Positions 9,266-18,665 of a stretch of 26,977 nt of DNA are shown piece by piece. The notes below the pieces were generated by a model. It was given only the letters and a program-made list of their open reading frames with translations, was not told the origin of the DNA and made no database searches. The translations under genes were made by a program, and so were the position numbers. Positions within the stretch are counted from its first letter, which is position 1, and every line of letters starts with the position of its first letter. The DNA is from Chara braunii (Eukaryota > Streptophyta > Charophyceae > Charales > Characeae), in the NCBI GenBank assembly GCA_003427395.1, contig BFEA01000107.1, forward strand, positions 2,999,207 through 3,026,183. Direction: 5' to 3'.

Positions 9266-9367
9266 GCGGGATTGCAACCCGCACTCCGTGCCAAGGCCTA
9301 TGTGGGAGGTTCCCCCCACCGATTGCGGGAGCCCTGCCGAGACTCAGGAGGAGTCATGGAGGCAGGG
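9266..9367. repeat. Nested hairpins preceding the hairpin array
   Basis: GCGGG (9266-9270) / CCCGC (9278-9282) close a 7-nt loop that looks like a tRNA T-arm on the minus strand. CCCTGCC (9332-9338) / GGCAGGG (9361-9367) enclose an inner GACTC (9341-9345) / GAGTC (9351-9355) stem. The stems are perfect, but no full tRNA can be drawn. Confidence 0.55.
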
Positions 9368-9393
9368 AACTGAGTGGTAATTCCCTGACTCCT

Positions 9394-9513
9394 TTTATAA
9401 ACCCAGTTATAGCCCCTATCTGTACTACCTTCTATGTGCTGACTGAGTATATCGCGTGTATCCTGAATTTGACTTTGGGTTTGACTTTTAGGATATGAAT
9501 CAGACTAAATAAA
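9394..9513 (+). promoter_or_regulatory. Candidate TATA box (9394-9401) and poly-A signal (9508-9513), LTR-like order
   Basis: TTTATAAA at 9394-9401 is followed 107 bp later by AATAAA at 9508-9513. That order (TATA, then AATAAA) is seen in retroelement LTRs (U3/R). No second LTR copy exists in the window, so the assignment is weak. Confidence 0.2.
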
Positions 9514-9636
9514 GGAATGTCGAGCAAACTCAATTTCAACTTTGTTGATTGTATGAAAGCAGACTGTTGAAAGCACTGCATCTGGGAAAGGCAGGATAGA
9601 TCTTCATGAGATTTGACTGGGTCATTGAGGCTGGGA

Positions 9637-10569
9637 GGTCCCCATAAGTTTGGGGAGACCCAGTGCTTTGTTTTATTTTGGGCTGCATGGAGCGTTAGAC
9701 CCTTCTATAAGTTTAGGGGGTCTGATCGCTCTAGAGGCTGGGATGTCCCCCTAAGTTTGGGGAGACCCGGTGTTGTGAATTGCATGGAGGGTCAGAACGC
9801 TCTATAAGTTTAGGTGACCTGACTGCTCCGACTTGCGAGGGTTTGATTGTGGTTGATTTTCAGGAGCTCAGGTCGCTCTATAAGTTTAGGTACCCTGAAT
9901 TGCCTTGTTTTTTTTTGTTTTTTTTAGTTTCCTTGTTTCTGAACGAGGGGGTTGAGTTGTTTTGTAAGTTCAGGTGGCTCAACCTCTTCTTGCTTTTATT
10001 CTGAGAGAGTAATCCTTGGCAAAGGGGAAGACCCTTCTGTAAGTTCAAGGGGTTTTCTCAATGCTACGCACATGATGGTTCATAGAGAAATGAACTGGGC
10101 AGAGAGTTAGATCCTTCTGTACGTTCAGGGGGTCTGGCTCAGAGCCTCGTACATGCTGGAACCCAATGTTATAATTTGGCTATACGCTATTACTATCCTA
10201 CTACGAACAGGCTAGTCAGACACGGGTTCCATAAGATTGGATGGTCTGGCTATAGCTTATCGTAAATTGAAGAGAGTACAACTAAGAATATAATTGACGG
10301 TAACCGGACCGACTTAGCTTTGTTTCTAAGATGAATGGTTCAGTCCTACGCCCACTTTGAAGATTAAAGTTCAAAGAGATATATACAACTTGGTTATTTA
10401 AACAGTTCAGGGGAACTAGGATGACCTAGTCATATGCCCAAAGAAGAGAGAAGTAGTAGTGTCCTCTGTTTGTGTATACTTGGCTAAGTCAAAACGGTCT
10501 ATAAGTTTAAGTATTCTGACTTTAGGCCTGACTGAGTTGGGCGCGCTCTGTAAGTTCAGGTGGTCTGAC
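9637..10569 (+). repeat. Array of about eleven short hairpins sharing the loop motif TAAGTTYAGG
   Basis: Hairpins with a conserved loop but different stems recur every 40-110 bp (one gap is larger). Stems seen: TCCCC/GGGGA (9639-9656); AGACCC/GGGTCT (9697-9723); TCCCC/GGGGA (9746-9763); GGTCA/TGACC (9790-9819); TCAGG/CCTGA (9868-9898); GGTTGAG/CTCAACC (9950-9984); GAAGACCC/GGGTTTTC with one G.U (10027-10057); AGATCC/GGGTCT with one G.U (10109-10135); TAGTCAGAC/GTCTGGCTA (10213-10252); AAGTCA/TGACTT (10486-10522); GTTGGGC/GTCTGAC with wobbles (10536-10569). Three members have an identical 15-nt loop geometry, TTCTRTAMGTTYARG. The stems change while pairing is kept, as expected if the RNA (or cruciform DNA) fold mattered. 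No coding function is visible. Confidence 0.75.
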
Positions 10570-10854
10570 CTATGCCTTATGTAAGCTGGGTATAAAGGAC
10601 TACAGCATTGAAAGATTATGAACTATTGTCTGCCAAATTGACTTGGGGATGGTGAGAGTACTTACCTTTGTGGTTTGACCTACATGTGCCTGAGTGAGGT
10701 TACTACTTGGTCCGAGTTTCAGTTTGATAGGTAGTTGCTTTAGTCGCTCGTCATGTGCTAGAGCTACAGGAGTTCGTTTCGATTCCTGTATTTTCTGTGA
10801 TAACTTTCTTTACTTAGGTCAATTCTTGCATGTTCTGGGATTATTTTTAATACT

Positions 10855-11180
10855 TGGCTTTGTATAAATCTTGACAAGCTACTTTCTCTACGGGAAGCGC
10901 TGCCAAAATTTCTACAAATCGAAGGAGTTCGTCAGTTTTTTACTTGTCAAAGTTCAACTTGTCTTTTCTTTATATATGACTTAGTAAAAATCTGGAAGGT
11001 CTTCTTTTCTAAAGGGAGTGCTGCCCAAATTTTTGCTAAATCAGGGAGTTAGACAAAATTGAACTTTCTTAAATTAAAGATTATTTCTGCTTTCATATTT
11101 GGACTTATATAAATTCTGGAAAGACACTTTTCCTACGGGAAGCGCTGCCGAAATGTTCTTAGTTTAAAGGAGATAAATTA
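10855..11180 (+). repeat. Three imperfect 122-bp repeats
   Basis: Units start near 10855, 10975 and 11097. Each has GACTT/GGCTT..TATAAATCTGGAAAG-like sequence, then a TTTTCCTACGGGAAG-type block. The best core is CGGGAAGCGCTGCC at 10891-10904 and 11136-11149, with the variant AAGGGAGTGCTGCC at 11012-11025. AAATTT and GGAGTT-type tails follow. They lie directly downstream of the hairpin array, so the two may belong to one element. Confidence 0.7.
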
Positions 11181-12040
11181 TATTTTGACAGGTGGCGATT
11201 CTGGTAGTCCACTTTGAATAAGGGAGATTTTGCCATAAGTCAACCTTTCTTTGGGCACTTGCTTAAAGGTAGGCTTAGATATAGTTAGGTAGAATGATTT
11301 TTGAGTGAGGTTGTAATATGGGGATTATTCTCCATTGACTTATAGATCTAGCTCGGGGATTGGTCCGTCATGTGTTACAGGTCTTCTTGACTGTTTGATT
11401 TAGGATTTGGACTGGTCTCAGCTTGATCCTAAGATGATCATTTTCTGTTATCACAGATAACAGGTCGGTTGGTTGATCGTCGACTTGTCGGCTCACGACA
11501 GAACTTTGCTTATGCTTGTACCTCATCTTGATTGCCTTAGCCCTGTGATTTAATATGTTTCTTTGAGGGTTTTAACCGAACTTCTTTTAAATGGCCATTA
11601 TAAAGAACTCGTGAGATTTATGGAGATTTTGACTATGATTGGGCCTTGAGTGTGTGAGGCATGGCGTGAGTTACAGAGAATAGTAAAGTTGACCACATTG
11701 GTGTACGGCAATGTGACTATTGTGTGTATCTGTGTTTTATGCAGGTTAGTATTTTGTTGCTTGGTATATGGACCATACTTTGAAGGCAGTGAGAATGACA
11801 ACCATGTGTCGCGCGATCTGCATACCCCATGGGTTTATGTTTTCCCTTCTTTTATTTTATCTCAAGTTCTGATTTGATATATAAGTGTGGGAATATTTAT
11901 TTATTGATTGATTGATTTTGCTTGTTAATTTTGATATTTGGACGTTGTAGTCCGTGACAGCCGTCAAAGTCAAACCCCTTGACTTCTGCCCAGGCTTGGA
12001 GTGGGGCTCATCTCCAGGGCAGTACGAGGCGACTGCCACC
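11181..12040. other. AT-rich stretch without recognised gene
   Basis: Short frames only. A (ATTG)n microsatellite lies at about 11902-11918. No motif was recognised. A TGGCGATTCTGG at 11193-11204 superficially resembles plant Ty3 primer-binding sites but has no LTR support. Confidence 0.4.
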
Positions 12041-12200
12041 ACAGGTACGGACCTGTGTACCACCCACTCTGCACAGAGTGCAGAAGAGGGTGTGTGGTAT
12101 TCAACCGTGCATGGCGGTTATCCAACGTCGAGAGATTAACCCTCAAGGCGCGTGTCAACCGACACTTGAGTGTCGAATGCGACCCTCGAGATTAACGAGG
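12041..12200. repeat. Cluster of tight perfect hairpins
   Basis: Perfect stems follow closely: ACAGGT ACGG ACCTGT (12041-12056); TCTGCAC AGA GTGCAGA (12068-12084); GTGTC AACC GACAC (12152-12165), overlapping CGACACT TG AGTGTCG (12160-12175); CCTCG AGATTAA CGAGG (12184-12200). The density suggests a structured RNA or element terminus. It matches no RNA family I know. Confidence 0.5.
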
Positions 12201-13391
12201 ACCGCATGAGTATGGGTACTACATGGTACGCCATCATTACGACGGCCTGCGTGCGCTTGCATTGCGAGTCGATATTAGTTAGCCCTGCGTCCGCGCGGTT
12301 TTATACTAAGTCTCGCGCGTGACGCCTATCCGATTTTCGCATCGGAAAGTTATGGGTTGACTACCGAGGGGCTAGGAGCGTTGTCGCGTTGTTTGTGTTG
12401 TGTCGGTTCGTATGTGTGTGTGTGTGTGTTTTATTTTTGCGACTCGTAAAGTAGTGTGCGCGTGGTGTATGAGATGCGTCCTAGTCGACCGGCAACGGGC
12501 CGCGCTTGGGACTTCAGCCCCCCAAGATGTCGGTTCGCGTGCGGGTCCGATAGGCGTATTACCGCGCGTACCCCCAATGCTACAGCGAACGAGAAACGCC
12601 CTTGGCTGGTCCACCTCTGCGATTGCAACCGAGTAGCTTTCGTATTGTGGACTGGTAGCTCGAAGGGATACGCCCACCCTGTCGTAGGGGCTCGCGGGAG
12701 GTATGGCTGGCGCACTCGGTCGGAGCGGCTTGCGAAAGCTCCATGTATATTCGCGACGAAGGATTTAAACCAACTCCTGCGTGACACGGCCAGGAGGGTC
12801 CCGTGCTGCCTCGTGCGGTGCCGGACCAATGCGCTCGACACCGCCTCATCGCCACCGTTTTCCCGCACGCCACCACTCGTTCTCTCGTAACTCATTTTCC
12901 CCTTCACATCCTTCTTTTTAGCGCGGTATGGCAGAAATATAATAATATAAAGGTTTATTGCATAATCGCGGGTACCATCCTCGTGTGCGAAGAATATGAT
13001 AATTTCCGCACCGCGATTCCCCGCATCCTAATTACCTCGCTTCATTCCCGCATCAAGATCATCATTTCCCTCACATACATCGCACCATCCACTACACTCA
13101 GCTCCTTGCTGGAGATCGGCAGCTCCACCGCTTTCTGCTACCCCTCCCGCAAGTTCACCCTCCTCCTTCCCCACCTGTTAGGGGCTACCCTACCCCTACA
13201 ATCTCTAAGATCAGAGTTTGCGGATGCCACCTGGATGACTTCCACACTCTCATCTTACGATAAGTGGCACTTGTCAGCTCCATGTCGATCGCTGTTCTCA
13301 CGAGATCGACGGATGATGGGGAGAGCAAGCAGGAGCTTGCTTAAGATTGGAACCCCTTGGGCGTCACATATGTGACGAACTGTTTTTTGCA
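12201..13391. other. No recognised gene; TG microsatellite and terminal palindromes
   Basis: (TG)n occurs at 12412-12430. Open frames on both strands around 12431-12907 and on plus 12803-13375 carry no known motif and overlap antisense, so I do not call them genes. Near the end: GTCGATC/GATCGAC (13284-13310), AGCAAGC AGGA GCTTGCT (13324-13341) and the palindrome CGTCACATATGTGACG (13362-13377), just before the dispersed repeat. Confidence 0.45.
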
Positions 13392-13822
13392 ACCGCGTGA
13401 TTTTCTGCGCAAGGCTACTTCAGGGGTTGAATCGGGAGGGCCCGCGGGATTACATGGATGTCGTTGCTTTTCTTGTTTTTCGGAATAAAGACCGACGTAA
13501 TCTTGTAACGATTGGTAGTTGGTCGCGCCTTAGCGAGCGCGAAAGATAACTGTTGCTATAGCTTCTTTCTTGTTATGCTGTGGAAAATGAGAATTTTGGC
13601 GCAATCGTCGCGCGGGAAAACCGTTTTGAATTTTCAACTGAGGTCGAGCCCCCGTCAACCTGTGGGCTCTCGGAATTTGGTTCGTTTGAAATTTCTTTTT
13701 TACAATTAGGATTTAAATTAGGAATTTATGTGCGTCTCAAATTTTGCTGCACGATGCTTCTCGCACGCTTTGCCGCGTCAGGATCTGTGTTTCGACTTTT
13801 CTGTGCCTTAATCTTTGCGTGT
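13392..13822 (+). repeat. Dispersed repeat, copy 2 (other copy at 2883-3300)
   Basis: Same orientation and similar over its whole length to 2883-3300, with indels near 13601 and 13655. The short in-frame tail of copy 1 (LLQGLNREG ... GSWSRLSER) is also open here, ending TAA at about 13549. The sequence left of 13392 is unrelated to that left of 2883, so the left border lies inside the LINE endonuclease frame. Confidence 0.85.
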
Positions 13823-14759
13823 AACTGTAACTTTTGTTTTGGAGGGCATAATTGCAACTGTAATCCTCATGTTCTTAATATCTTTTGTGGCGTCTCTGTG
13901 CGCACATACTTCTTCCTCTGTCCTATTGGCCTGAACGCTTGCATGACTGGACCGATGTGTGGAGTGAGGCTACGTCCCCCACGCCTCGGCCTGGCCATGC
14001 AGACGTAGTTTCTTCCTCCTTCTGACCACTTAGGCACAACCCCGGGTATCTCGCGCAGGCATGCATGCTATAAATTTTGCAAGCGCGATTAACTCCCTCT
14101 CTAAGAATTCTGGGAGTTAGTGAGGTCGAGAGGATCGGCTAACGAGCGAGATTTGGGAAGGTGAGTAGAGAGTTGGGCGATCCGACGAGCTGGTGCTGGG
14201 CATGTGGGGTTGACGTGGGGCCGCGACGGACTGTGGCACATAGGCGAACCTGACTGGCATGTTCGGACAAAGCCGGGTGACAAGTCTGTGTGGGTGCGAG
14301 GCGACAGACTGTCCGCATCGGGACGTTGTGAAGAAAGAAATAAAAAGAGAGAGAGACAGAAGGTGTCGTGGTGATGTTTCTCTTCTGTCCTTCTGAGTAA
14401 TTTTGGTATTCGACGCCGGTCACCTTGTCCTTTTTTTTTATCGGCATCTTAAATTTTTCTTCGTTTTCCTTGCCTCCTTTCTTCGGGTATGGATTGTTTT
14501 TCCCATTCCCCATCCCTGTGTTTTTGAATCGGCAACTCTGATTCATTGGTTCTCGACGATCGAGCCTTTTGTGGTCTCTAGGCTAACTAGCCAAAGAATT
14601 GTTACATGATCCTCGATTCAAAATCTTTGTTTGTATGTAAGATAAATGCATGGACGATATGCGTGATTCTGTCTGTGTATGAATTGGATAAGCAGGCTAA
14701 CTATTAGATGACTGTCGCATTATAGGATGACTCAATCTCGCGAATAGTAGACTTTCACC
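13823..14759. other. No recognised gene; candidate TATA and hairpin
   Basis: TATAAAT at 14069-14075 is followed by a hairpin AACTCCC (14091-14097) / GGGAGTT (14112-14118). A purine-rich tract with AATAAA-like sequence lies at 14335-14360. No protein motif was found. It might be LTR-like promoter DNA, but there is no partner copy. Confidence 0.35.
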
Positions 14760-14893
14760 CATCTGATTGAAGGACAAGTCCCGCACATGCACGTGAAGGC
14801 TAGACCAAAGACGATCGCTGCCTACACGCACGTCTGTGAAACCTGAACTCGATTAATTTTCCAAATGGTTGGTGTTCCACCCCTACTTGCAGC

Positions 14894-15290
14894 ATGAATT
14901 TCGGCGTTCCCTTTCACGTCACTGACTGCCAGTGTTTGAGGGATCGGGAATTCCGGGAATATTGGGAGCACTCTTGTTTGTCTGCACGACCTTGGGCTGA
15001 ACCTCCGGAATTTCCCTACTTAACGGGGAATGGACGTATTTGCGAGTGGGACCTTGACCAGGCTTTGGGACATAACCTCCATCTCTGCAACTACTTTAGC
15101 ACATACACGTGTCACGTCCTCGCAGGACCCAGAACTATTATCTTAGGGACCGAATTCCCTCCCTACCACCGCATCCTACCCTACCACTCCCTAACCATCG
15201 TCCCCTAGCTCGCAATTGCTCCTTACTGCCCCCAACCCTCATGCTCAAAAGAAGAACGACGTGCGTACAGTCTTCGATTGAGGTCCTATC
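14894..15290 (+). pseudogene. Unrecognised repeat-encoded protein, copy A
   Basis: A true ATG at 14894 opens a frame with TAG at 15206-15208. Similarity to copy B (18666-19127) continues past it, with APYCPQPSCS here against APYWPRTPCS in B. Blocks shared with B in the same order are PFHVTD, F-EY, PPEFP, TGN-RICEWD, a CHV/SHV segment, FPPY, LP-H-LT and APY. I estimate about 45-50% amino-acid identity by eye. Homology extends upstream of the ATG (CGCTGCCTACACGC at about 14817 and 18598), so this is one repeat family. The A stop sits where B has Trp (TGG to TAG). No known domain is recognised. It lies just upstream of the Ty3 gag relic and may be a retroelement accessory ORF or a decayed host family. 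Confidence 0.55.
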
Positions 15291-15385
15291 CTTCTTGTTA
15301 GTCGGACCACGAGTACCGAGCGTCTGGCTTCATCCGGCGAGCTCTTTCGGAAGAAGAACGACATGCGTACAGTCTTCGATTGAGG
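15249..15385 (+). repeat. 35-bp direct repeat, 102 bp apart
   Basis: AAGAAGAACGAC followed by (A/G)TGCGTACAGTCTTCGATTG occurs at 15249-15283 and 15351-15385 with one or two differences. The two copies read in the same frame as a Cys-containing peptide (RRTTCVQSSIE). Confidence 0.85.
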
Positions 15386-15867
15386 CCAGCCGCGTCGGAT
15401 CCGGAGACTTGCGACGTTCGACGTCGGCAAGTGACGAATCAGCGAGATACCCATAGCGTACCGATAGTGCACCAGATACGACCCAGACCTGGACGACGGA
15501 ACCAACGGAGGTGGTAGCTCCGTCCCCTGAGGCAAAACAAAACTCCAGTCCACACCTACCCTCCACATTTGTATCCCGGAGCTTGCCATAACAGATCTCA
15601 ATTCCGACCAGGGACTCCACCCCCACTTTCCTAAAATCCTTGGCATACCCCCTTTTCGCATTTCCAGGCCCACTCACACTCCAATCAGGAAGTCGCGCCG
15701 GACGTGAGTTTGGTATTGAAGCCGACAGGTGGCAGGCCCATAGATTGCCAATCACGTAGGATATAAGGGACAATCTGGCGAACAGAGGGCGTCCTAGGCA
15801 GAGGAATGTGCCACGACGAGACGCTATAGTAACCCGAAGTAGATCGGCAGGTTGGCAGGCTGCCAAT
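15386..15867. other. Leader-like region before the Ty3 gag relic
   Basis: No protein motif in a consistent frame. A near-palindrome TTGGCAG G CTGCCAA lies just before the gag ATG (about 15852-15866). No LTR border was identified. Confidence 0.35.
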
Positions 15868-16515
15868 ATGAATGCCAACCCGACACCAAATGCTGGTGGG
15901 GCCCCAACCCCTCGAGCACGCGCACCAACGACCCCACCTGATCTATACCTCTTTGACCCTGCACATCATCTGGTCGGGGCATGGCTAGCCACGCTGCGTG
16001 CACAACAATACAACAATGATGAGGCCATGATCAACATCCCCACCAGGTTGGGAGGGGATGCTCACCATTGGTTTACTACTTACGTTTGGGTAGATCTCCG
16101 AACTTTGGAAAGGGACTTCTTAAACCGATTTGATTACATCCACCCTGAGTAGGCCTTCTTCATGATTAAAGATCGAGTCCACAAGCCCCTCGAATCCGTC
16201 GCTGAATACCGTAGCAGGTACTATAGGTTGTTCGTTAAGTCAGAACGGGGCGAAAATGTCGGGACAGATTTGTTTATTGATGGGCTTCGTAGTCGAACGA
16301 TGAGGGCGAAGTTGCGAAAGGAGTTTTCCCCCATCAATCACACCATGCAATAGATCATGGACGGGGCGGAAGAATTGGAGAAGAGGTTTGTCGCTAGCTT
16401 CTTAGAAGGAGAAGACCACGCGAAGGAAGGAGACTCTTTGGAATTGGCCAGAGCGAAGGCCGAATTAGCTGCGCTCCAAAACAAATTTGAAAACAAGGCC
16501 TTTCCAAAAAGATAG
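15868..16515 (+). pseudogene. Ty3/gypsy retrotransposon gag (degenerate)
   Basis: Gag forms the virus-like particle of LTR retrotransposons. From the ATG at 15868 the frame gives a Pro/Ala-rich N-terminus and then the core typical of retrotransposon gag: LFDPAHH, VGAWLATLRAQQY, IPTRLGGDAHHWFTTY, LERDFLNRFD, FMIKDRVHKPLESVAEYRSR and a YRLF/FIDGL segment. In-frame TAG stops lie at 16150-16152 and 16351-16353, and TAG at 16513-16515 ends the frame. The first stop fits a CAG-to-TAG change. After the second stop an Ala/Glu/Lys-rich coiled-coil-like stretch continues (ELARAKAELAALQNK). No CCHC zinc knuckle is visible. Protease follows directly downstream in another frame. Confidence 0.85.
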
Positions 16516-16516
16516 G

Positions 16517-17340
16517 TCCTCCTTGTGAAGACAAACCCGATGTCCGGAGCACTTCGGACTCGATACGGTTGGGGCTCATCCGAAAAGACGATCATTTTCT
16601 GCTCATTAAGGCCATTCCGTGGAAATCCGCGGAATGTGACATAGAAGTCAGGGGAAATCCGTACAATGCTATTATCGACTAAGGAGCCGCGGTCCTACCC
16701 ATTTCCTTGAGGGTTGCAGAACGAGCAGGAAGAAGAAAGGATCTGATCCCGTAAGCAGAAGGAGATGACAAATGTTGCATTTCGATCAGGAAAAGTTCAC
16801 ACCTTAGGAGATGTCGTGGTACTAAACATAAATACATACGATATTCTCTTGGGATTACCGGCCCTCACCGCACTAAGAGCCAATCTCGATTTCGAAAGCG
16901 TCCAATCATCCTTCGGAACGGGCGGGAAGCCGTACATCATCCCGATGCGTCGAACTCTCCGAACTACGCTCCCCACGACCCGGAATACTCTCCCCGGGAA
17001 CGGAGAACCACTCCGTGTGATCACCTGGAGGGAACCTCTCAAAGAAACAGACCAAAGGGGAAAGGAACCAGAACTATCAAATAACTCTTCTGATATCGAG
17101 GACGAGGCGGACCCAGAGATCTGGGACCTGGCGCGTCAACTGATTTGCTACCCAGTTCGAGAGAAAACAACGAAAACCTTCGTCCTTACGGAGAAAAATC
17201 GTCATCGGACATGGATTATAATCCTAGGGGAACCTCTAGTGCAAGTGCCCCAAATGGCTGATTCTTTGGAACCCCCTCGGACCCTATACGAAGTCACCAC
17301 CCCACTTCAAAATCTCTCGAAATACAGTAACAAGAAAGCA
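16517..17340 (+). pseudogene. Ty3/gypsy aspartic protease and pol linker (degenerate)
   Basis: Retropepsin cleaves Gag-Pol. From 16517 one frame reads to the active-site region, giving NAIID-stop-GAAVLPIS. TAA (16680-16682) replaces the Ser/Thr of the D(S/T)GA catalytic triad. A second TAA follows near 16753. A frameshift then moves to the ATG frame at 16765, which carries the C-terminal retropepsin block (HTLGDVVVLNINTYDILLGLPAL) and a linker with GEPLVQVPQMAD. That linker resembles GEPLLRVSQIAD in the minus-strand element at the window's right end, so both are one family. Recognisable sequence stops near 17340, before any RT, where the CCCGTTGAA repeat element begins. Confidence 0.8.
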
Positions 17341-17354
17341 TTTTGCAACTGTGT

Positions 17355-17567
17355 GTCTATTCAACATGCAACGGAAAAGTTTCAACGTCATCGTACCCGT
17401 TGAATAGCCCCCGGGGCCCCGTTGAATCCCCGTTGAACGGTACAATGGGCCCTCCCCGTTGAATAGTGTTCAACGGGGAGGGCGCATTGGGCCTAAGATA
17501 CATCACTGGATGCGCCTGGTGCAAAACAAAATTGTCATCCCGTTGAATCCCGTTGAACCCCGTTGAA
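17355..17567. repeat. CCCGTTGAA repeat element with a 15-bp perfect hairpin
   Basis: CCCGTTGAA occurs at 17396, 17418, 17429, 17455, 17539, 17549 and 17559 (the last three exactly 10 bp apart), with the reverse TTCAACGGG at 17469. The central hairpin is perfect: GCCCTCCCCGTTGAA (17449-17463), TAGTG, TTCAACGGGGAGGGC (17469-17483). It is extended by CAATG/CATTG beyond one mismatch. GTCTATTCAAC near 17355 is the inverse of GTTGAATAG at 17399-17407, which gives terminal-inverted-repeat-like ends. The element interrupts the Ty3 linker. Confidence 0.8.
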
Positions 17568-17568
17568 C

Positions 17569-17693
17569 AGAAGAAAAAAAATGGGCGTCAGGGTTGGTTT
17601 TTTATTTTTTTTAATTTATTTTAATGGATGAAAAAAAAAATGGGGTGTGTGGTGTTTGAAAAACCCTACTCGCCCATTTTTTTTCTTTCTAAT
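17569..17693. repeat. A/T-rich inverted repeat
   Basis: The left arm AAAAAAAATGGGCGTCAGGG (about 17573-17592) and right arm CCCTACTCGCCCATTTTTTT (about 17664-17683) are near reverse complements, with flanking A and T runs. The middle is T/A-rich. It is a fold-back adjacent to the CCCGTTGAA cluster and possibly part of the same element. Confidence 0.65.
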
Positions 17694-17760
17694 TTTTACA
17701 ATTTTTATTTTTTTAATAGAGAACTAAAAAAAAAAAAAGATAACATTTTATTCTACAACC

Positions 17761-17798
<38 letters not shown>

Positions 17799-17876
17799 TT
17801 GGGTGGGGCTGGGGGGGCGACCCATCCCCCACCAATCAATCAATCAATCAATCAATNATACATGCATGCAATCAAC
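17761..17876 (+). repeat. GT / G-rich / CAAT microsatellite mosaic, copy 1
   Basis: (GT)n at 17762-17797, then GATTGGGTGGGG...GGGGGGCGACCCAT, then (CAAT)n at about 17834-17858 with one undetermined base at 17857. The same order recurs at 19389-19513, so the whole mosaic is a dispersed unit and not three chance microsatellites. Confidence 0.8.
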
Positions 17877-17879
17877 AAC

Positions 17880-18539
17880 CCTTGACAGGACATTTAATCA
17901 TCCATGGACCTTCGACGTCACTCATGCGCATAACCAGCTCCCATCACTCAGGGCTTCACACATACGACATGCATAGACAAAGGAGCAATTGAGATAAAAG
18001 TGAGTCCTTCTTGTACACAAAAATTTCAATTAACTCCTGCCCCCAGGCGCAGCCTTCAAAACTTCCCAGGACCACCGACCACCATAGCCACAAGGCCCTG
18101 CCGCGGCCGGCGTCCAATCCCCACCACTGCTCAGTCCCTCCGACTGCTTCGTCCAATCCCCACCACTGCTCAAAACGGGGATGCGAGACACGCAAAGAAA
18201 TCGGAGCTTGGGCGCGCGCACAAAAATTCAAAAAGTCCCAACCGCACCCGTTTCTTGGTTTTCATACCGCGGCCGCTATTCGCCCGCGGGAGTTATTAAC
18301 CAAACAAAACGAAAAAGCCGTTTCAAAAAGAAAACAAAAGCAAGAAGAAAGAAAAACCCCTTTCTATCCGCGTCTGTACTTCGGGGCTTCCGCGGGATTT
18401 TTCCTCAGGGATACAGCAAGCCGCGCGGTACGGATCTGAGCTTATCACACGCGCACTCAAATGCGTAAGTGTCACATGTCGAGCTAGCATGTCGACTAAT
18501 CAGATAATTGCCCGCCCGGAGAACAGCCCGCCAGTCCGA
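17880..18539. other. No recognised gene; 39-bp spaced direct repeat
   Basis: CGTCCAATCCCCACCACTGC and three further bases occur at 18111-18133 and 18150-18172. Overlapping open frames on both strands (17956-18468) carry no motif. I see no gene. Confidence 0.4.
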
Positions 18540-18665
18540 TCCGACTGATTGCGAACATGATCATGTGCACGCACGAGTAAGCGTGACCAAAAAGGGCGCT
18601 GCCTACACGCGTGTCTGCAAGACCCGCGCCCGAACCCATGTCTAAATTTGCCAATTTCTGACCGC

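Noticed and set aside
9266-9282. Minus-strand tRNA T-arm (GCGGG TTGCAAT CCCGC)
   Set aside because: No D-arm or acceptor stem can be drawn upstream on that strand.
8020-10670. Minus-strand splice donor consensus AGGTAAGT at about 8024, 8367 and 10664
   Set aside because: No coding exons, branch points or acceptors on the minus strand support introns.
11193-11210. Ty3-type primer-binding site (TGGCGATTCTGG)
   Set aside because: It only loosely resembles known plant PBS sequences and has no LTR end or gag next to it.
12431-12907. Overlapping 144- and 158-codon frames on opposite strands
   Set aside because: GC-rich DNA gives long frames by chance. No motif was found and the frames are mutually antisense.
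12803-13375. 190-codon plus-strand frame
   Set aside because: No recognisable domain, no clear start context, and hairpin DNA at its end.
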